Origin: Gnetum montanum
Lineage: Eukaryota > Streptophyta > Gnetopsida > Gnetales > Gnetaceae
Assembly: GCA_015680685.1 (NCBI GenBank)
Contig: MNCI01007747.1
Location: 186,001-250,000 of the forward strand
Direction of reading: 5' to 3'
DNA: 64,000 bases
Part shown: in pieces, positions 48,560 to 59,399 of the stretch
Layout: each line of letters starts with the position of its first letter
Position numbering within the stretch: position 1 is the first letter of the stretch
Notes under the pieces: model-generated
What the model was told of the DNA's origin: nothing
Seen by the model: only the letters and a program-made list of their open reading frames with translations
Database searches by the model: none
Program-made: the position numbers and the translations under genes

Positions 48560-50090
48560 CAATATCTCAAAAAATACAAGGAATTTTTCAATGAATTTGG
48601 GGTCCATGAAATTCCAAAAAAGCCAAAAATATGATAAAAGCATTGAATAGGATCATTGAAAGATCAAAAATTGATAATTTTGATAAAGAATATATTTAAT
48701 GAATAAAATTTATAAACAAGCATACGGTTTGATGCAGAAGATGGATGTATGAAAGATTTGGATTGCAAGAATGCCTAAGGATAAGGTATTGAATGAATCC
48801 AACCAAGAGATATACAAGTGGGTCCTCCCCATAGCAAGCACATGCCTTGCTTGCATACCCTCAACCTAAGGATTCTATGGATCCCATATGTGATTAATGA
48901 TCGATGGATGTTAAGGACCAACACCTGAAAGATTCTACCTAAAAATTCAAATATGTTAGACTAAGACATGGAATCGAGAATATGGACTTTGGTAGTGAGA
49001 TGAGTTACAGTCAGTAGAGATGAATGATAGAGAAGGTGGAATGAAATTTCCAATTGAGGTCATAAGAAGTCCCTTATGAATTTTATGTTTAAAAATAACA
49101 TAAGAAGATCCATATTTGGTCCAAACCAGAACCATCATGCTTTGAAGAAGGTTTTGAATTTTCATCATGCTTTTTTTTTTTAGTTTTATGTTTTTTTTGT
49201 TTATTTATTTATCTTTGGATGGGAACCACACCATGTAAGGACTTTATTTGACTTATTATAGTGGTTGACATGGAACAGTAAGAAGTCTATGAAAACACTC
49301 AAGTAATCAAGTAAGTAGAAGAGTACAAAGAGTATTGAGTCCCCTTGAAGTCACACCCTATACAAAGCTTTGAATCCTTTATAATTCTAGAAACTACTAA
49401 GGTTACTAAGTTATTAAAAGTTGATTTAATGAAAAGGAACCTCAAATTTTGAAAATAAGGAAGACCATAGGGTTTGTGGATGGATGAATGTCATGGACTC
49501 ACTGTCTATTCCATAAAAAAAGAACCATGACTAGGCCATGAGCACAAAAATTGAAAACGAGAAACTAGACATTAGCAAACCAAAACCATGAAGCACAAAG
49601 CACCATTAGTAGCAACGACAATACCACTATGTCCTATGGCAATAAAGCATGTTTATTAGAAATTTTTTTTAAAAGTCACACTTAAACCAAACAAGGTAAA
49701 ATATATATAAGAAAGTGTAAAATATTCAAGAAAGGTTCAAATGTACTAATAATGGTGTAAAAAAAAAGTGGTGTAAAACTAGGAAAAAATTGCAAAATCA
49801 AAATATTATATATCAAAATATTATATAATAAATAATTTGAAAAAAAATGTGGAAAAAAAAGTTAAAAAATTGAGGAGCCATAGGGATGGTTAGCATTGAT
49901 GGCCATCTCCACCATGACTGAGTTGGAAGGAGGAGATCAAAAAAATTGAATGTGGTTGTCCATCCATTAAGGTATTTGTTGCACTAGCTTACTTGAGCTC
50001 ATGGAAAAGCTTTACTTGTTGGATGTTGACCAACTACTTTTTATTTGGGCTTTCATGTTTCTATATGGTCATGGTAACAAAAGGATAGTT
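48560..50090 (-). other. Element IV conserved spacer
   Basis: It is the non-coding stretch between integrase and the internal promoter. The part 49165-49400 is the spacer block shared with I, II and III (GTGTGGTTCC, AATACTCTTTGTACTCTTCTAC on the minus strand). T- and A-rich tracts lie at 49170-49210 and 49780-49870. Confidence 0.5.
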
Positions 50091-50094
50091 TTGA

Positions 50095-51145
50095 TCAATT
50101 ATATAAGGTCCTTTCCACAATGTTTGAAACTTTGTTTTCTATAGTACGTGTGTGGGGTTCCAGTAGAGAACTTATCTCCTAGCTGAAATTTCACTTTCCA
50201 TATTCTTAGGTCATGTAATTGATTATTCAAAGATAGTGGTACTAATCAATTTTCATCTAGCATGTTAAGGTTGATCAGTCTTTCTTTTTGGGGTATACTT
50301 GGATCAACATTCAGGTCATAGGATGTTGAGAGTGTATGAAGCATGGATTGAATTGGGAGCATTGGAAGTTTTCTGTACACTAACTCATAGGGAGAGTAGC
50401 TAATAGAGAGTTTCCATGTTAAGTGCTCTAGTCTCTTCTATATTTGCATATGGTCCTTGTTAGAATCTCTATGATCTCCCTATTAGTTACCTCTTCTTGA
50501 ATATTGATTTGGAGGGGTGGGGGTGATAGGGTGTTGTTAATTTATGTCTAACCCTAAAGCATTGCATAAGTTTTCAAAAGATGCACTAGTAAAGTGAGTT
50601 CCATTATTAGAAATTAGTGCATTTGGCACCCCAAACCTATTTATAACATTTGGTTGTAAAAACCTAGCAGTAATGGATGATGTAGAATTAGTGATGGCTA
50701 CTACTTTTGCCCATTTAGAGTAGTAGTTGATTGCTATGATGATATACATCTTTCCATTGGACATGGGTGTGATGGAACCCATGAAGTCTATATCACATAT
50801 GTCAAAGGGCTCTAGTGGTTGAATCAACTATTGAGGATCCTTCATTTGCATAGTCATCCTACCATCTCATTGATAGCACTCATAAGATCAAAAAAATTGC
50901 TAGGCATCCTTGAAGATTATAGGCCAATAGTATCCTGCCATCAGGATTTTTATGATTGTGTGTCTTCCTACATAGTGGCCTTTGCAAGGATCTTCATGAG
51001 CATCCTGGTGAATGCATAGTTGATCCACATTAGGAACACACCAAAGAATAAGGTGATTGATGCATACCTTATAAAGGTGTTTGTTAATTTCCATGAAGTA
51101 CTTTACCTAATAAAGAAACTATTATTTCTTTCCAAAGTCCAAATC
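50095..51145 (-). pseudogene. Element IV integrase
   Basis: The minus strand shows the zinc-binding region (HLYKVCINHLILWCVPNVDQ, then GHYVGRHTIIKILMAGYYWP, 51094-50900). The catalytic core follows (PLEPFDICDIDFMGSITPMS; FGVPNALISNNGTHFTSASF, 50827-50537), then after a frameshift the third acidic motif (EVTNREIIEIL) and the C-terminal part (YSPYELVYRKLPMLP; NMLDEN; VKFQLGDKFSTG) down to about 50095. The first catalytic Asp (IDFMG) is kept. The second, normally in DNG, reads NNG, so the enzyme would be inactive even without the frameshift. Integrase inserts the cDNA copy into the host genome. It is separated from RNase H by element V inserted at 51150. Confidence 0.85.
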
Positions 51146-51150
51146 TTGTG

Positions 51151-51725
51151 TGTGACATCCTATCCCTAGATGTCATAGAAAATGTCAAATATACAATATA
51201 ATAGATATTATGTCTATGAAGAAAATATACCAAATGTAAAATATATGCAATATTTGACATTATGTATAAGAGAAATAATATGAAAAATGAAAATAGAATA
51301 AGAAAAGAATGCTTTATTGATATGGAATAGTGTATCTAGATCATGCTTTGAGAGTGTTCCTTGGGATTTTCTTCCTTTGGCATCTATCACTTAGAGGTAA
51401 TCAAGCACTGCCACCATGGTTAGGCCTATAACTTGGCTAGAAAGGATGGCCAGTCCATTTCCTATCTTTCTTCACCTAACTTCTCATGACTTGCCTATAC
51501 CAGCTTTACCACTACATGCTAGCATGACCTCTAACCTCAAGTATAAATTCTTTCAGTCAAACCTCCAAAGGTTACATCAAGAGACATGTCTACTATTAAA
51601 ACATGCCCTTTCGAGTGTTAATCACAACTACTCTTTTGGGTCTTATTAAGATGATAATAACACGTATTATGAAGAGACACCATCTTCACTAGGCAATAGC
51701 ATCATTTTGAAATGGGGATGTGACA
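51151..51725 (-). repeat. Element V 3' LTR
   Basis: 575 bp, plus strand TGTGACATCC to GGGGATGTGACA. It matches 56345-56919 base for base in length. Before it on the minus strand, AACCTAAGGGGGTAGAT (51742-51726) is the polypurine tract. Confidence 0.9.
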
Positions 51726-52149
51726 ATCTACCCCCTTAGGTTTCATTTTTCCTTAAATGAATCCACATCATCTATCTTTTTCTAGCTCCAATGCTTTCTT
51801 TCATGATCCTATGCTCTAATAATTTGATTTCTTCTTTGAACTTGAAGTTGTTTCTTGCTTATTCTATAAACAAAATATATGTGAGAAACATTTTATGTAA
51901 AATTAAATATTACTTTCTTGATACTTTGTTTTCTAAGATAATGACAAAAGATAAATTAAATATTTATCAACCATCAATCACTAGTTCTAACCAAGATCAC
52001 ACAAAGTGCAATTTGGATTTGGTTACCCAAGTGAAGGCAAGGAAAATTCTTTATTCCCAATTTTTCTTATCACAAATATTTTACTTATCTAATTGAAATA
52101 TAAATTAAACAATGAATAACATAATAATATTATCAAATAAAAGTAACAG

Positions 52150-53300
52150 TGAGATACTTCTTGATCTTGTTCAACCTTATAAACTAAATGGAGTAATTTT
52201 AATTCTACCATAAGTGGCATATGATCAAATGATCTTATTTGAGATGGAAAGGCTTGATCTTGATTCTTCTCAACTTCTTCTTTAGAAGTCAACTCTAGTA
52301 ACTTGGTAACTTGAAAGAATGAAGCATTGTACCAAATATAATTCAAAGTCTCAATGATGAATGTTGTTTACCCATGTTCATTAATCATGTAGAGTAATTT
52401 GTAAACTATGGTTCTTGATGATTGTTATCCATCAACATTATCTATTTCTAAATTCTAGAGTCTAATTTATCTACTAAAGATTCAAAGTAAGTAGAATATG
52501 CACTAGCTCATGTAATTGCATGAATAATTGATGCAAACATTTTCTTCAAGTCAAGTTCATCTTCCAAATATTTTTGTACAAATCCATATTTTAAAAATTG
52601 ATAAACACCACTTCAAACTTTGTCATTCAAGTCTCCATAAAGAATATATGGAACTGGATTAGTACAACTTAGGAATAACTTCTTCTTCAAACATTCTTCT
52701 ATTTTCTTAATCAAGTATGCTTCTTGACAAAGTATAACATCTGAACATATTGGCTTGGCAATTAGATGTGTGTTAACCATGCATACACATTTTCCTGATA
52801 GATGAACTTTTAGAATCATTGCCAAGGCTATGTGATTTTTCTAAAATCTTAACTATTTCTTCTTTTCCATCTTTTGAAGTGCTAGAATTTCAAAAATCAT
52901 ATTTTCTAAACTCCATTCAAATCTTTGTACTAATTCAAACTTGGCTCCTTTATAAAAGACTACACAACCATCCAAGTTGTGATTTCTACAATATGATAAT
53001 TTGTACAACTCAAAAGAAGAACTTCCACAAGAACCTTTTTGCTTATAGATACCTATGTATCCCATCTTTTCCATGTCTATTTGGAATTGATATAGAAACT
53101 CCCATGATAAGATTTCTTATAAGCACAAGACATCAACATCCAAATCTTTTAACTCTACTAAGATATGTGGGTATCAATATTCATGTCAATCTAAAGCGTA
53201 TGATCGACATAGCAGATGTTGTTTCTCACTCACTAAGGATCTTGCAAGCACATTGTATGTTGCAACTTTAATTCTCATTCTTGGATTTTCTTCTAAATCA
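52150..53300 (-). pseudogene. CCR4-like deadenylase gene copy, intronless
   Basis: One minus-strand frame runs through most of the EEP nuclease fold of CCR4-type deadenylases: RMRIKVATYNVLAR (about 53280), LVELKDLDVDVLCL, stop, E, MEKMGYIGIYKQKGS, DGCVVFYKGAKFELVQRFEW, KNHIALAMILKVHL, CVCMVNTHLIAK, PYILYGDLNDKV, SGVYQFLKYGFV. After one shift of frame it ends with NYIWYNASFFQVTKLLEL and SFDHMPLMVEL. Landmark catalytic residues of the family (N of YNVL, E after CL-x, the GD-x-N motif, the final DH) are still present. At least six in-frame stops and one frameshift kill it. About 1.1 kb contains no intron although plant CCR4 genes are split, so it looks reverse-transcribed. CCR4 proteins shorten poly(A) tails of mRNA. 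It is sense to element V. The exact paralogue is not determined. Confidence 0.8.
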
Positions 53301-54047
53301 TTTCTCTTCATGAGTATCATATTCCTTGTCAAAATGAGATTTTGGATCTCCATGTTATTTTTTTCCCTATGCTTTGATTGCAAGATGGATTAATATACCA
53401 TTTTCTTGATGGTTAAAGATTATTCTGTTTCCTCAACAAATTCTCCACCTAATATATCAATTGATGCTTAATGAATACATCACCTCATAATCAACTACAT
53501 CAATTGAACAACTACATTATCTAATTTTAGAAATATATAATTACATCACCTAATTTTTATTAATATTTAACTATATTATTTTTTATGACAACTCTCACCC
53601 CCCCCCCCCCCCCCCCCAAAAGAACATTAACTTTGACAGTGTAACTAATGACATGCTATGATCTTAAGACTATCTACAAGGGTTACACACTAAATCTTAA
53701 AGTCCAAAAGGTTGAATTTATGATAATTGAATTATTAGATGCTTATATGATAAATCTAAACTCACCATTGATTTTAGAAGGATGAAAAATGTTGAAAATG
53801 ACTATTCATACGTTGAAAATGGATGTATGCTCGAGTGATGTCAAAATTAAACTTTTGAGGATCTCGAGGCACTATATCAAGCAAGGAGTAAAAACTAATT
53901 TTTGAACTTCCATGGGATAGATCTAACTCTGCCAATGCATCTAAAACGTTGAAAACTATAGGAAATAACTCTTCATTCATAACAAAAGGTTTCCAAAATG
54001 AAAAGTTACGACTTCTGGAGTCTAATACCTTTAGTACAAAAAATAAA
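53301..54047 (-). other. Element V interior upstream of CCR4 copy
   Basis: It includes a run of 20 C at 53598-53617 and a 68-residue minus-strand open frame at 53774-53980 (VFNVLDALAELDLSHGSSKI, FDITRAYIHFQRMNSHFQHF) that looks protein-like but was not recognised. It directly follows the 5S-derived fragment, so it may belong to a nested small element or to captured RNA. Confidence 0.35.
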
Positions 54048-54099
54048 ACTTCTCAAGAGGTCACCCATCCTAGTTCTACTCTAGGGCAAGTGCACTTAA
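54048..54099 (-). pseudogene. 5S rRNA-derived fragment
   Basis: The minus strand TTAAGTGCACTTGCCCTAGA, continuing with AGTAGAACTAGGATGGGTGA and CCTCTTGAGAAGT, matches the 3' half of plant 5S rRNA (from the TTAAGCGTGCTTGGGCGAGA region to the CCTGGGAAGT end). It includes the intermediate element and box C of the internal RNA polymerase III promoter. The 5' half with box A is not present. Such fragments are known in Cassandra-type TRIM LTRs and in 5S-derived SINEs, so a nested Cassandra-like LTR is the main alternative to direct capture. Confidence 0.75.
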
Positions 54100-54534
54100 T
54101 TACAGAATTTTTATTGTTATGGTTACTAAGGTAGAAAATTCAATCTCAAAAATTATTTTTGCAAGTTCATAGTTTAAACTAACAGTTCAATGATGAAAAT
54201 TTGAATTCTTCATCAATTGATAGAAATTTCAAATTTTTCTGTCAGTTGATAGAAAATTGAAAATTTTCCATCATATAATGAAGAATTTGTCATTTTGTTG
54301 TGAATTGTAGCAATAGTTGCAATGGCACACTGATGGTGGCCTAGGTGGCTATTGGATGGATGAGTGGTGGATGGCAATGGGGCAAGGACATGGACGAGGC
54401 CAGAAACATAGTAGATGAAGGTGCACATTGGCAGCGATGGTTGTGGTGATAGCAAAATGGGCAGAAAAGAGCTATGTTGGGTTGCACAGCCCAAGCTTGT
54501 GTAGAATTATTTTAGGACATGTGTGACCCTCACT

Positions 54535-54745
54535 AGGGCTTGCATAGCCCATCCCTGGGCTTGCATAGCCCTATTTAGGGCCTATGAACCCTATTACTTG
54601 ACTCACATGGCCCTTTTTCAAGGCTTACATTGCTCTTTTTCAAGGCCTACATGACTCTTTTCTGGGCTCATATAGCCCTTCGTGGGCCCTACACTATCCT
54701 CCATGGGGCTTATGTAGCCATCCACATGGCCTACATAGCCCTCAA
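54535..54745. repeat. 21 bp tandem array, first block
   Basis: About ten imperfect units of roughly 21 bp with core GGGCTTACATAGCCCT. Because the unit is seven codons, one minus-strand frame reads heptapeptides such as EGYVGHV, DGYISPM, EDSVGPT, KGYMSPE before stops appear. A run of 22 G follows at 54766-54787. Confidence 0.7.
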
Positions 54746-54847
54746 AATGCATTGGTATTGGAGGAGGGGGGGGGGGGGGGGGGGGGGTGGTGATCTATTG
54801 TAAGAGAGGCGATGATTGGTAGCGTGAGACATGGTTTTCGACAGCCT

Positions 54848-54985
54848 GGGAGGTAATGTTCAATAGCGTAGGAGGTAATTATCAATGGTGCTAAAGGCAA
54901 TAATTAATAGTGTTGGAGGTAGTTATCAGTGATGCTGGAGCTAGTTATTGATGATGCTAGAGGCAGTTTTCAATTGCAAAAATGG
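54848..54985. repeat. 22-24 bp tandem array in element V
   Basis: About six units built on GGAGGTAATTATCAATGGTG, each imperfect. This is a different unit from the flanking 21 bp arrays and does not keep a codon frame. Confidence 0.6.
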
Positions 54986-55234
54986 TAGGCAGCAAGTAGG
55001 AAAATAGTGTAGGTTTCAGGAATGGTGGTAGTTGCAATTGTAGTTGTAGGGTAACACAAGGGTAGGTAGTGGGTGTAGCAAGTGGTGTGTGCAAAGGAGT
55101 GGTAACAATGACATTATGGCTAATGAGAGAGTGGTGGGGGTGGGCAATTGGTGGTGCTGGCATGACAACATAAGGTCATGAATCAATGTGTCAGAGAGTA
55201 GTGGCAAGCACAGATAGTGATGGCCAGAATAGGG

Positions 55235-55330
55235 CAACATAGCCCCTGTAGGGCCTATGTACCCCATAGGGCCTGTATGGCTCATGCTAGGGCCTACACA
55301 ACCCTTGCAAGGTTGACATGGCTTGCAATT
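55235..55330. repeat. 21 bp tandem array, second block
   Basis: Four to five units with the same GGGCCTAYATRGCCC core as 54535-54745. The minus-strand open frame 55016-55339 starts here and reads GCVGPSM, SHTGPMG, YIGPTGA, a heptapeptide repeat. Together the two blocks suggest one larger array disrupted in the middle. Confidence 0.6.
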
Positions 55331-55339
55331 TTTCTTCAA

Positions 55340-56330
55340 TATATCTAAATTAATATTATCTTTTATTTTATTTATTAATTTTATAAAAAATGGATTTTTA
55401 AAGTCAGGGGTTGGGGTTTAAACCTATAACCTTCGACCTAAATTTTTTATATATATATATTTCATCATTTTTTTAAATTTGAGTGGTCAAGGTTTCAACC
55501 CATAACCTCTCACTTAAATTTTTTTTTTAACTTTATATTATTATTTTATTCCACCTTGCATCAACAGTTGACATGGTGATTTGGCTAATGATAGGGTAAG
55601 GGTTTGGTATGAGGACATGGTGATTTCAGGTTGATTAACAATCCTAAAATATTAATTTTTTTAAATAATAATAATAATTTAATATTATTTTTATGCACAT
55701 ATAATGAAAAATTTTAAACATTAATATCTCCCAAATCGTAAGTTCTATCAAGATGAAATCTGTATAGTTGGAATCTTCTCAACAAGTACTACGTGTTGGA
55801 CATAGTTTAAGGATTTAAAAATGAAGTTGATTTTCAGGAATTAAAATGACCAAACTAGCCTATTTTGTTGAACTGACATTTCTAAGTTGGCATATCATAA
55901 CTTGGAATCTTCTAAATTACTTGGATAGTGAATTTCAACAAAACAAGATCAATTCAGATCATGGTTACTAACTTTCTTGAAAGAAGTTTAACAATGATCC
56001 TAATCAATTAATAATTATAGTATTAATATGGGTAAGAGTATCCTAGACTGGTGTATCATTTTCTTACTAACATCTCTTGTAATTGATAAATCTTTATGAG
56101 GTGCAAGCAAATCTTCATTGGTTAAAGATATTCATGAAATAATTTTGTTAGTTGCATGCCAAATCCCTTGTTCGTGAAACCAAAGGAAAGGTATCTTATG
56201 ACTTACATCATAAACATATGGTACATTTGATGATGATCAATGAGTTTCCCTATGTTATGGCTTCAAGGTTCATCATTTGATTTGTGTTGTAGTTGGCCCA
56301 TGATTTTGAATGGTCCTTAGATCGTTGTTT
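55340..56330 (-). other. Element V 5' interior
   Basis: No gene was seen. A duplicated sentence containing GTTTAAACCTATAACCTTCGACCTAAATTTTTTATATA and its variant (55395-55460 and 55480-55520) forms a short direct repeat of about 70 bp. The rest is AT-rich leader-like sequence after the primer site. Confidence 0.4.
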
Positions 56331-56342
56331 TCTCTTATACCA
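56331..56342 (-). promoter_or_regulatory. Element V primer binding site (tRNA-iMet type)
   Basis: Minus strand TGGTATAAGAGA, two bases after the 5' LTR, agrees with TGGTATCAGAGC at ten of twelve positions. Confidence 0.7.
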
Positions 56343-56344
56343 AT

Positions 56345-56919
56345 TGTGACATCTTATCCCTAGATGTCATGGAAAACATCAAATATATGATATATTAGAC
56401 ATTATGCATATGAATAAAATATACCAAATGCAAAATATATGTAATATTCAACATTATGTATAAGGGAAATAATAGGAAAAATGTATAAATACAAACAAAA
56501 GAATGGTTTATTGATATGGAATAGTGTATCTGGATCATTCTTTGAGAGTGTTCCATGGGGTTTTCTTCCTTTTTCATCTATCCTTTAGAGGAAATCAAGC
56601 ACTACCACCATGGTTAAGCCTATAACCCAACCAGAAGGGATGGCTACTCCAATTCCTATCTAGCTTCACCCAACTTCTTGTGACTCTCTTGTACTAGCTC
56701 CACCACTCCATGCTAGCATGACCACTAATCCTAGGTATAAATGCCTTCAGTCAAACCCCTAAAGTTTACCTCAAAAGACATGTTTGTTATTACAACATGC
56801 CCTTTTAGGTCTTAATCACAACTATTCCTTTGGGTCTTGTTAAGATGACAATAACACTTATTATGAAGAGACACCATCTTCATTAGTCAATAGCATCATT
56901 TTGGAATGGGGATGTGACA
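56345..56919 (-). repeat. Element V 5' LTR
   Basis: 575 bp, the partner of 51151-51725, with TG...CA ends and followed by TTGTG of the target duplication. Confidence 0.9.
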
Positions 56920-56924
56920 TTGTG

Positions 56925-58725
56925 GCATATCCTAAGTGAGAAGGTAAGTGAGGATGCCATCGTACCATTTTGGTTTGGTAGGCACTTGATCATTTATTAC
57001 TTTTATAAAGATAAGTTTATCTAAAAATTGATTAGAGAGTGAGCTCTCCTCCTCTTTATTATTCAATCTTAATCAAGAGAGGTGGTCAGTGATCTCATTC
57101 TTAGTTTCTTTTCAATCTACCATTGTGAGATTGAATTCCTATAAGATCACAAGCCACAATATGATATAGGGACTCACTATCAACTTGTTCATTAGGAAGC
57201 ATATGGCACTATGGTTTGTGTGCACAAACACCTTATAGCCAAGAACATAATACCTAAACGTTTCTAGAGCATACACCACTACCATTAATTATTTTTTAGT
57301 TATGGTGTAATTTAACTATGCATCCATAATGCTTCAAATCACATACTGGATGTAATATGGATGCTTCTTATCATCCAATTGCATAAGCACAACTCCCCAA
57401 AGCATAATTAGATACATCTATCGTTATGTGAAATGGTCAATACTAGTATGGTGCATGTAGAATTAGATTTTCTATGATTTTGTATTTTAATTATTGAAAT
57501 GTATGTTCACACTCCTTAGTCTATATGAATGGAGCATTTTTCTTTTTAAGATTGACCAACAACTTTGTGATCTTAGAGAAATTCTTTATGAATCACTGGT
57601 AGTAGCTTGTATGTCCAAGAAATGATCAAACATCTTTAACTATCTTTGGTTGGCATGTGATTTCTGTGATAACCCTTATTATTTCTGGGTCTACCTTAAT
57701 CCCTTCTTGTTAAATTTGGTTCCCCAGTACTATGCCCTCCTAGATCATTAGATGGTTTTTCTACCAATTAAGCTTGATGTTCATTTCAACACATCATTTT
57801 AGTACCTGCTCAAGGTGATTCAAGGCTTGCTCAAATGTAGCTCCATACGTAGAGAAGTCGTCCATAAAGACTTCCACCCTACTACCAATCTTCTATTGGA
57901 AAATACTAAGGACCAAGCATTGGAATGTTGTAGGGGCATTGCACAAATCAAATGGCATCTTATAGTATGCAAAATTTCCCTAGGGACTTGTGAATGTAGT
58001 CTTAGCCTAATATTTTAGTGCAATATGGATTTGGTTATAGCCACTATAACATTCCAAGAAGCTATAATAGAAATTCCTAGAAATGGTATCCAATACTTGG
58101 TCCACAAATGGAAATGGAAAATGGTCTTTAAATGTTTCCATGTTTAATAGTCTAAAGTCAATGCAAACCCACAACTTGCCATCTTTCTTTGGCATAATTA
58201 TGAGTGAGATAATCCACTCACCATCCATGATGGGATAGATGAACCCCAACTTAAGGACTTATTCTATTTTCCCCTTGATGATTTGTTTTAGCTTGGGATT
58301 CAATCATCTTTATGGATGTCTTCTTGGCTTCATGGCTAGGTTAGTATAAATGCAATGCTAGCATATCTACAAATCAATTCCAATTAACTCAGGATATGAC
58401 CAAGTAAAGGCTATTAGCCATTTATTGACTATATTTAATAGATTTTCTTTTTATTTAGGAATAAGTTTGGCATTGATGGTAATCAACTTTCCATTACTTA
58501 AAAATTCATTCTCCATGCCAGTTGCTAGAGTTTTTAACTCTAGGGGTTCTTGCTTGAAATTATCAACGATTTCCAACTTTTCCCAATAGGTATCATCATC
58601 TTCCTCATCAAAGAGTTGGTTATGAACTTGCTCTAGTTCATCAATGCCTTCAACACAAGCACATGTTAAGCTCTTAGTTGGTTCCGTGCATAATGTGTTG
58701 CTATCTATGTTAGCCATCAACAACT
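56925..58725 (-). pseudogene. Element IV reverse transcriptase and RNase H
   Basis: Minus strand: a linker before RT (58723-58451, with ELKTLATGMENEFLSNGKLI). RT follows: GEWIISLIIMPKKDGKLWVC, FPFPFVDQVLDTISRNFYYS, LECYSGYNQIHIALKY (58249-58007), then MPFDLCNAPTTFQC, VFMDDFSTYGATFEQALNHL (the catalytic pair DD kept), EGIVLGNQI, KIVKDV, stop, SFLGH. RNase H follows (ITIDVSNYALGSCAYAIG, VLCSWL..., TDH-like end about 57060). The RNase H Asp in ITIDVSNYALG is kept. Many stops split it. VFMDDFS-Y-G is typical of the Athila/Tat branch. The enzyme would copy the element RNA into DNA and remove the RNA strand. Insertion of V cuts the polyprotein just after RNase H. Confidence 0.85.
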
Positions 58726-58899
58726 AGGTGCCCTCTTTTTTCATGGCTACTGCATGTACGCACCTTTGGATATTTGTTTCTTGTGCACACTGATTGCATG
58801 CTTTGATGGATGTGCTTTTAACAAAATAGAATTTTTGTATGCAATTTCACCCATTATCATTGCACACAATGCATGGAACATTCTGCTTCTCTAATTTTA

Positions 58900-59220
58900 C
58901 AAATTAATTTTCCTTCAAGATTTCCAAGGAGAGGTCCCTTATACCCATTCATGCATCAACCATAGTTAACCAAGCCCTTCCCATAATGATGGGGAAGTTA
59001 CCTTTGTAGTTCTGAACCTTGATCACGACAAAATTGATAAGATAAGATCACCCACAAACTGTGGTTACAATGTCCTTCACTAGCCCCAAAGGCATAGTGA
59101 TTGACTAGTCTACCAATTCCAATTAAATGTTGCTCTTCTTGAGAGGTGGTAGGTTCTAGGCCTTGTACATGTCATGGGAGATGAGATTGAAACTACAACT
59201 AGGGCCAAGAAGAGCCTTAC
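58900..59220 (-). pseudogene. Element IV protease remnant
   Basis: The minus strand reads ALLGPSCSFNLISHDMYKA, then NLPPLKKSNI, PLGLVKDIVTTVCG and NFPIIMGRAWLTMVDA. This is the retropepsin layout, with the DLGAS active-site motif degraded to LLGPS and the later ILGR motif kept as IMGR. The catalytic Asp is lost. It lies between gag and RT as expected. Confidence 0.65.
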
Positions 59221-59399
59221 ATGTCTCATGTTTAGCAATCTACAAGTAAATAAGAGGACTTATTGGGTTAGATATTTTCATGGGAAGTTTGTCAACTTTA
59301 ATCCAATTAGAAATAGCATGAGTTAACATCATAGTATAGATCTAAGGTAGTGTTTGATTTAAAGGATACTTGAATGTGTTTGATCTAGAGGATGAGTGT

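Larger units (their letters stand above)
51151..56919 (-). mobile_element. Element V: LTR element carrying a CCR4-like gene copy
   Basis: Both LTRs are 575 bp with TG...CA ends. Flanking TTGTG occurs at 51146-51150 and 56920-56924, a perfect 5 bp target duplication inside element IV. The minus strand shows an initiator-Met-type primer site after the 5' LTR and AAGGGGGTAGAT before the 3' LTR, which fixes the direction. The 4.6 kb interior has no gag, protease, RT or integrase that I can recognise. It holds, in the sense direction, an intronless CCR4-like gene copy (53300-52150), a 5S rRNA-derived fragment, and tandem repeats. It is thus a non-autonomous element with cargo. LTR differences by hand are about 13 percent over the first 230 bases, so it is old. 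Confidence 0.85.

Noticed and set aside
13908-55330. Tandem arrays considered as CRISPR
   Set aside because: Units are directly contiguous, degenerate and lack unique spacers, in a plant-type genome; ordinary minisatellites.
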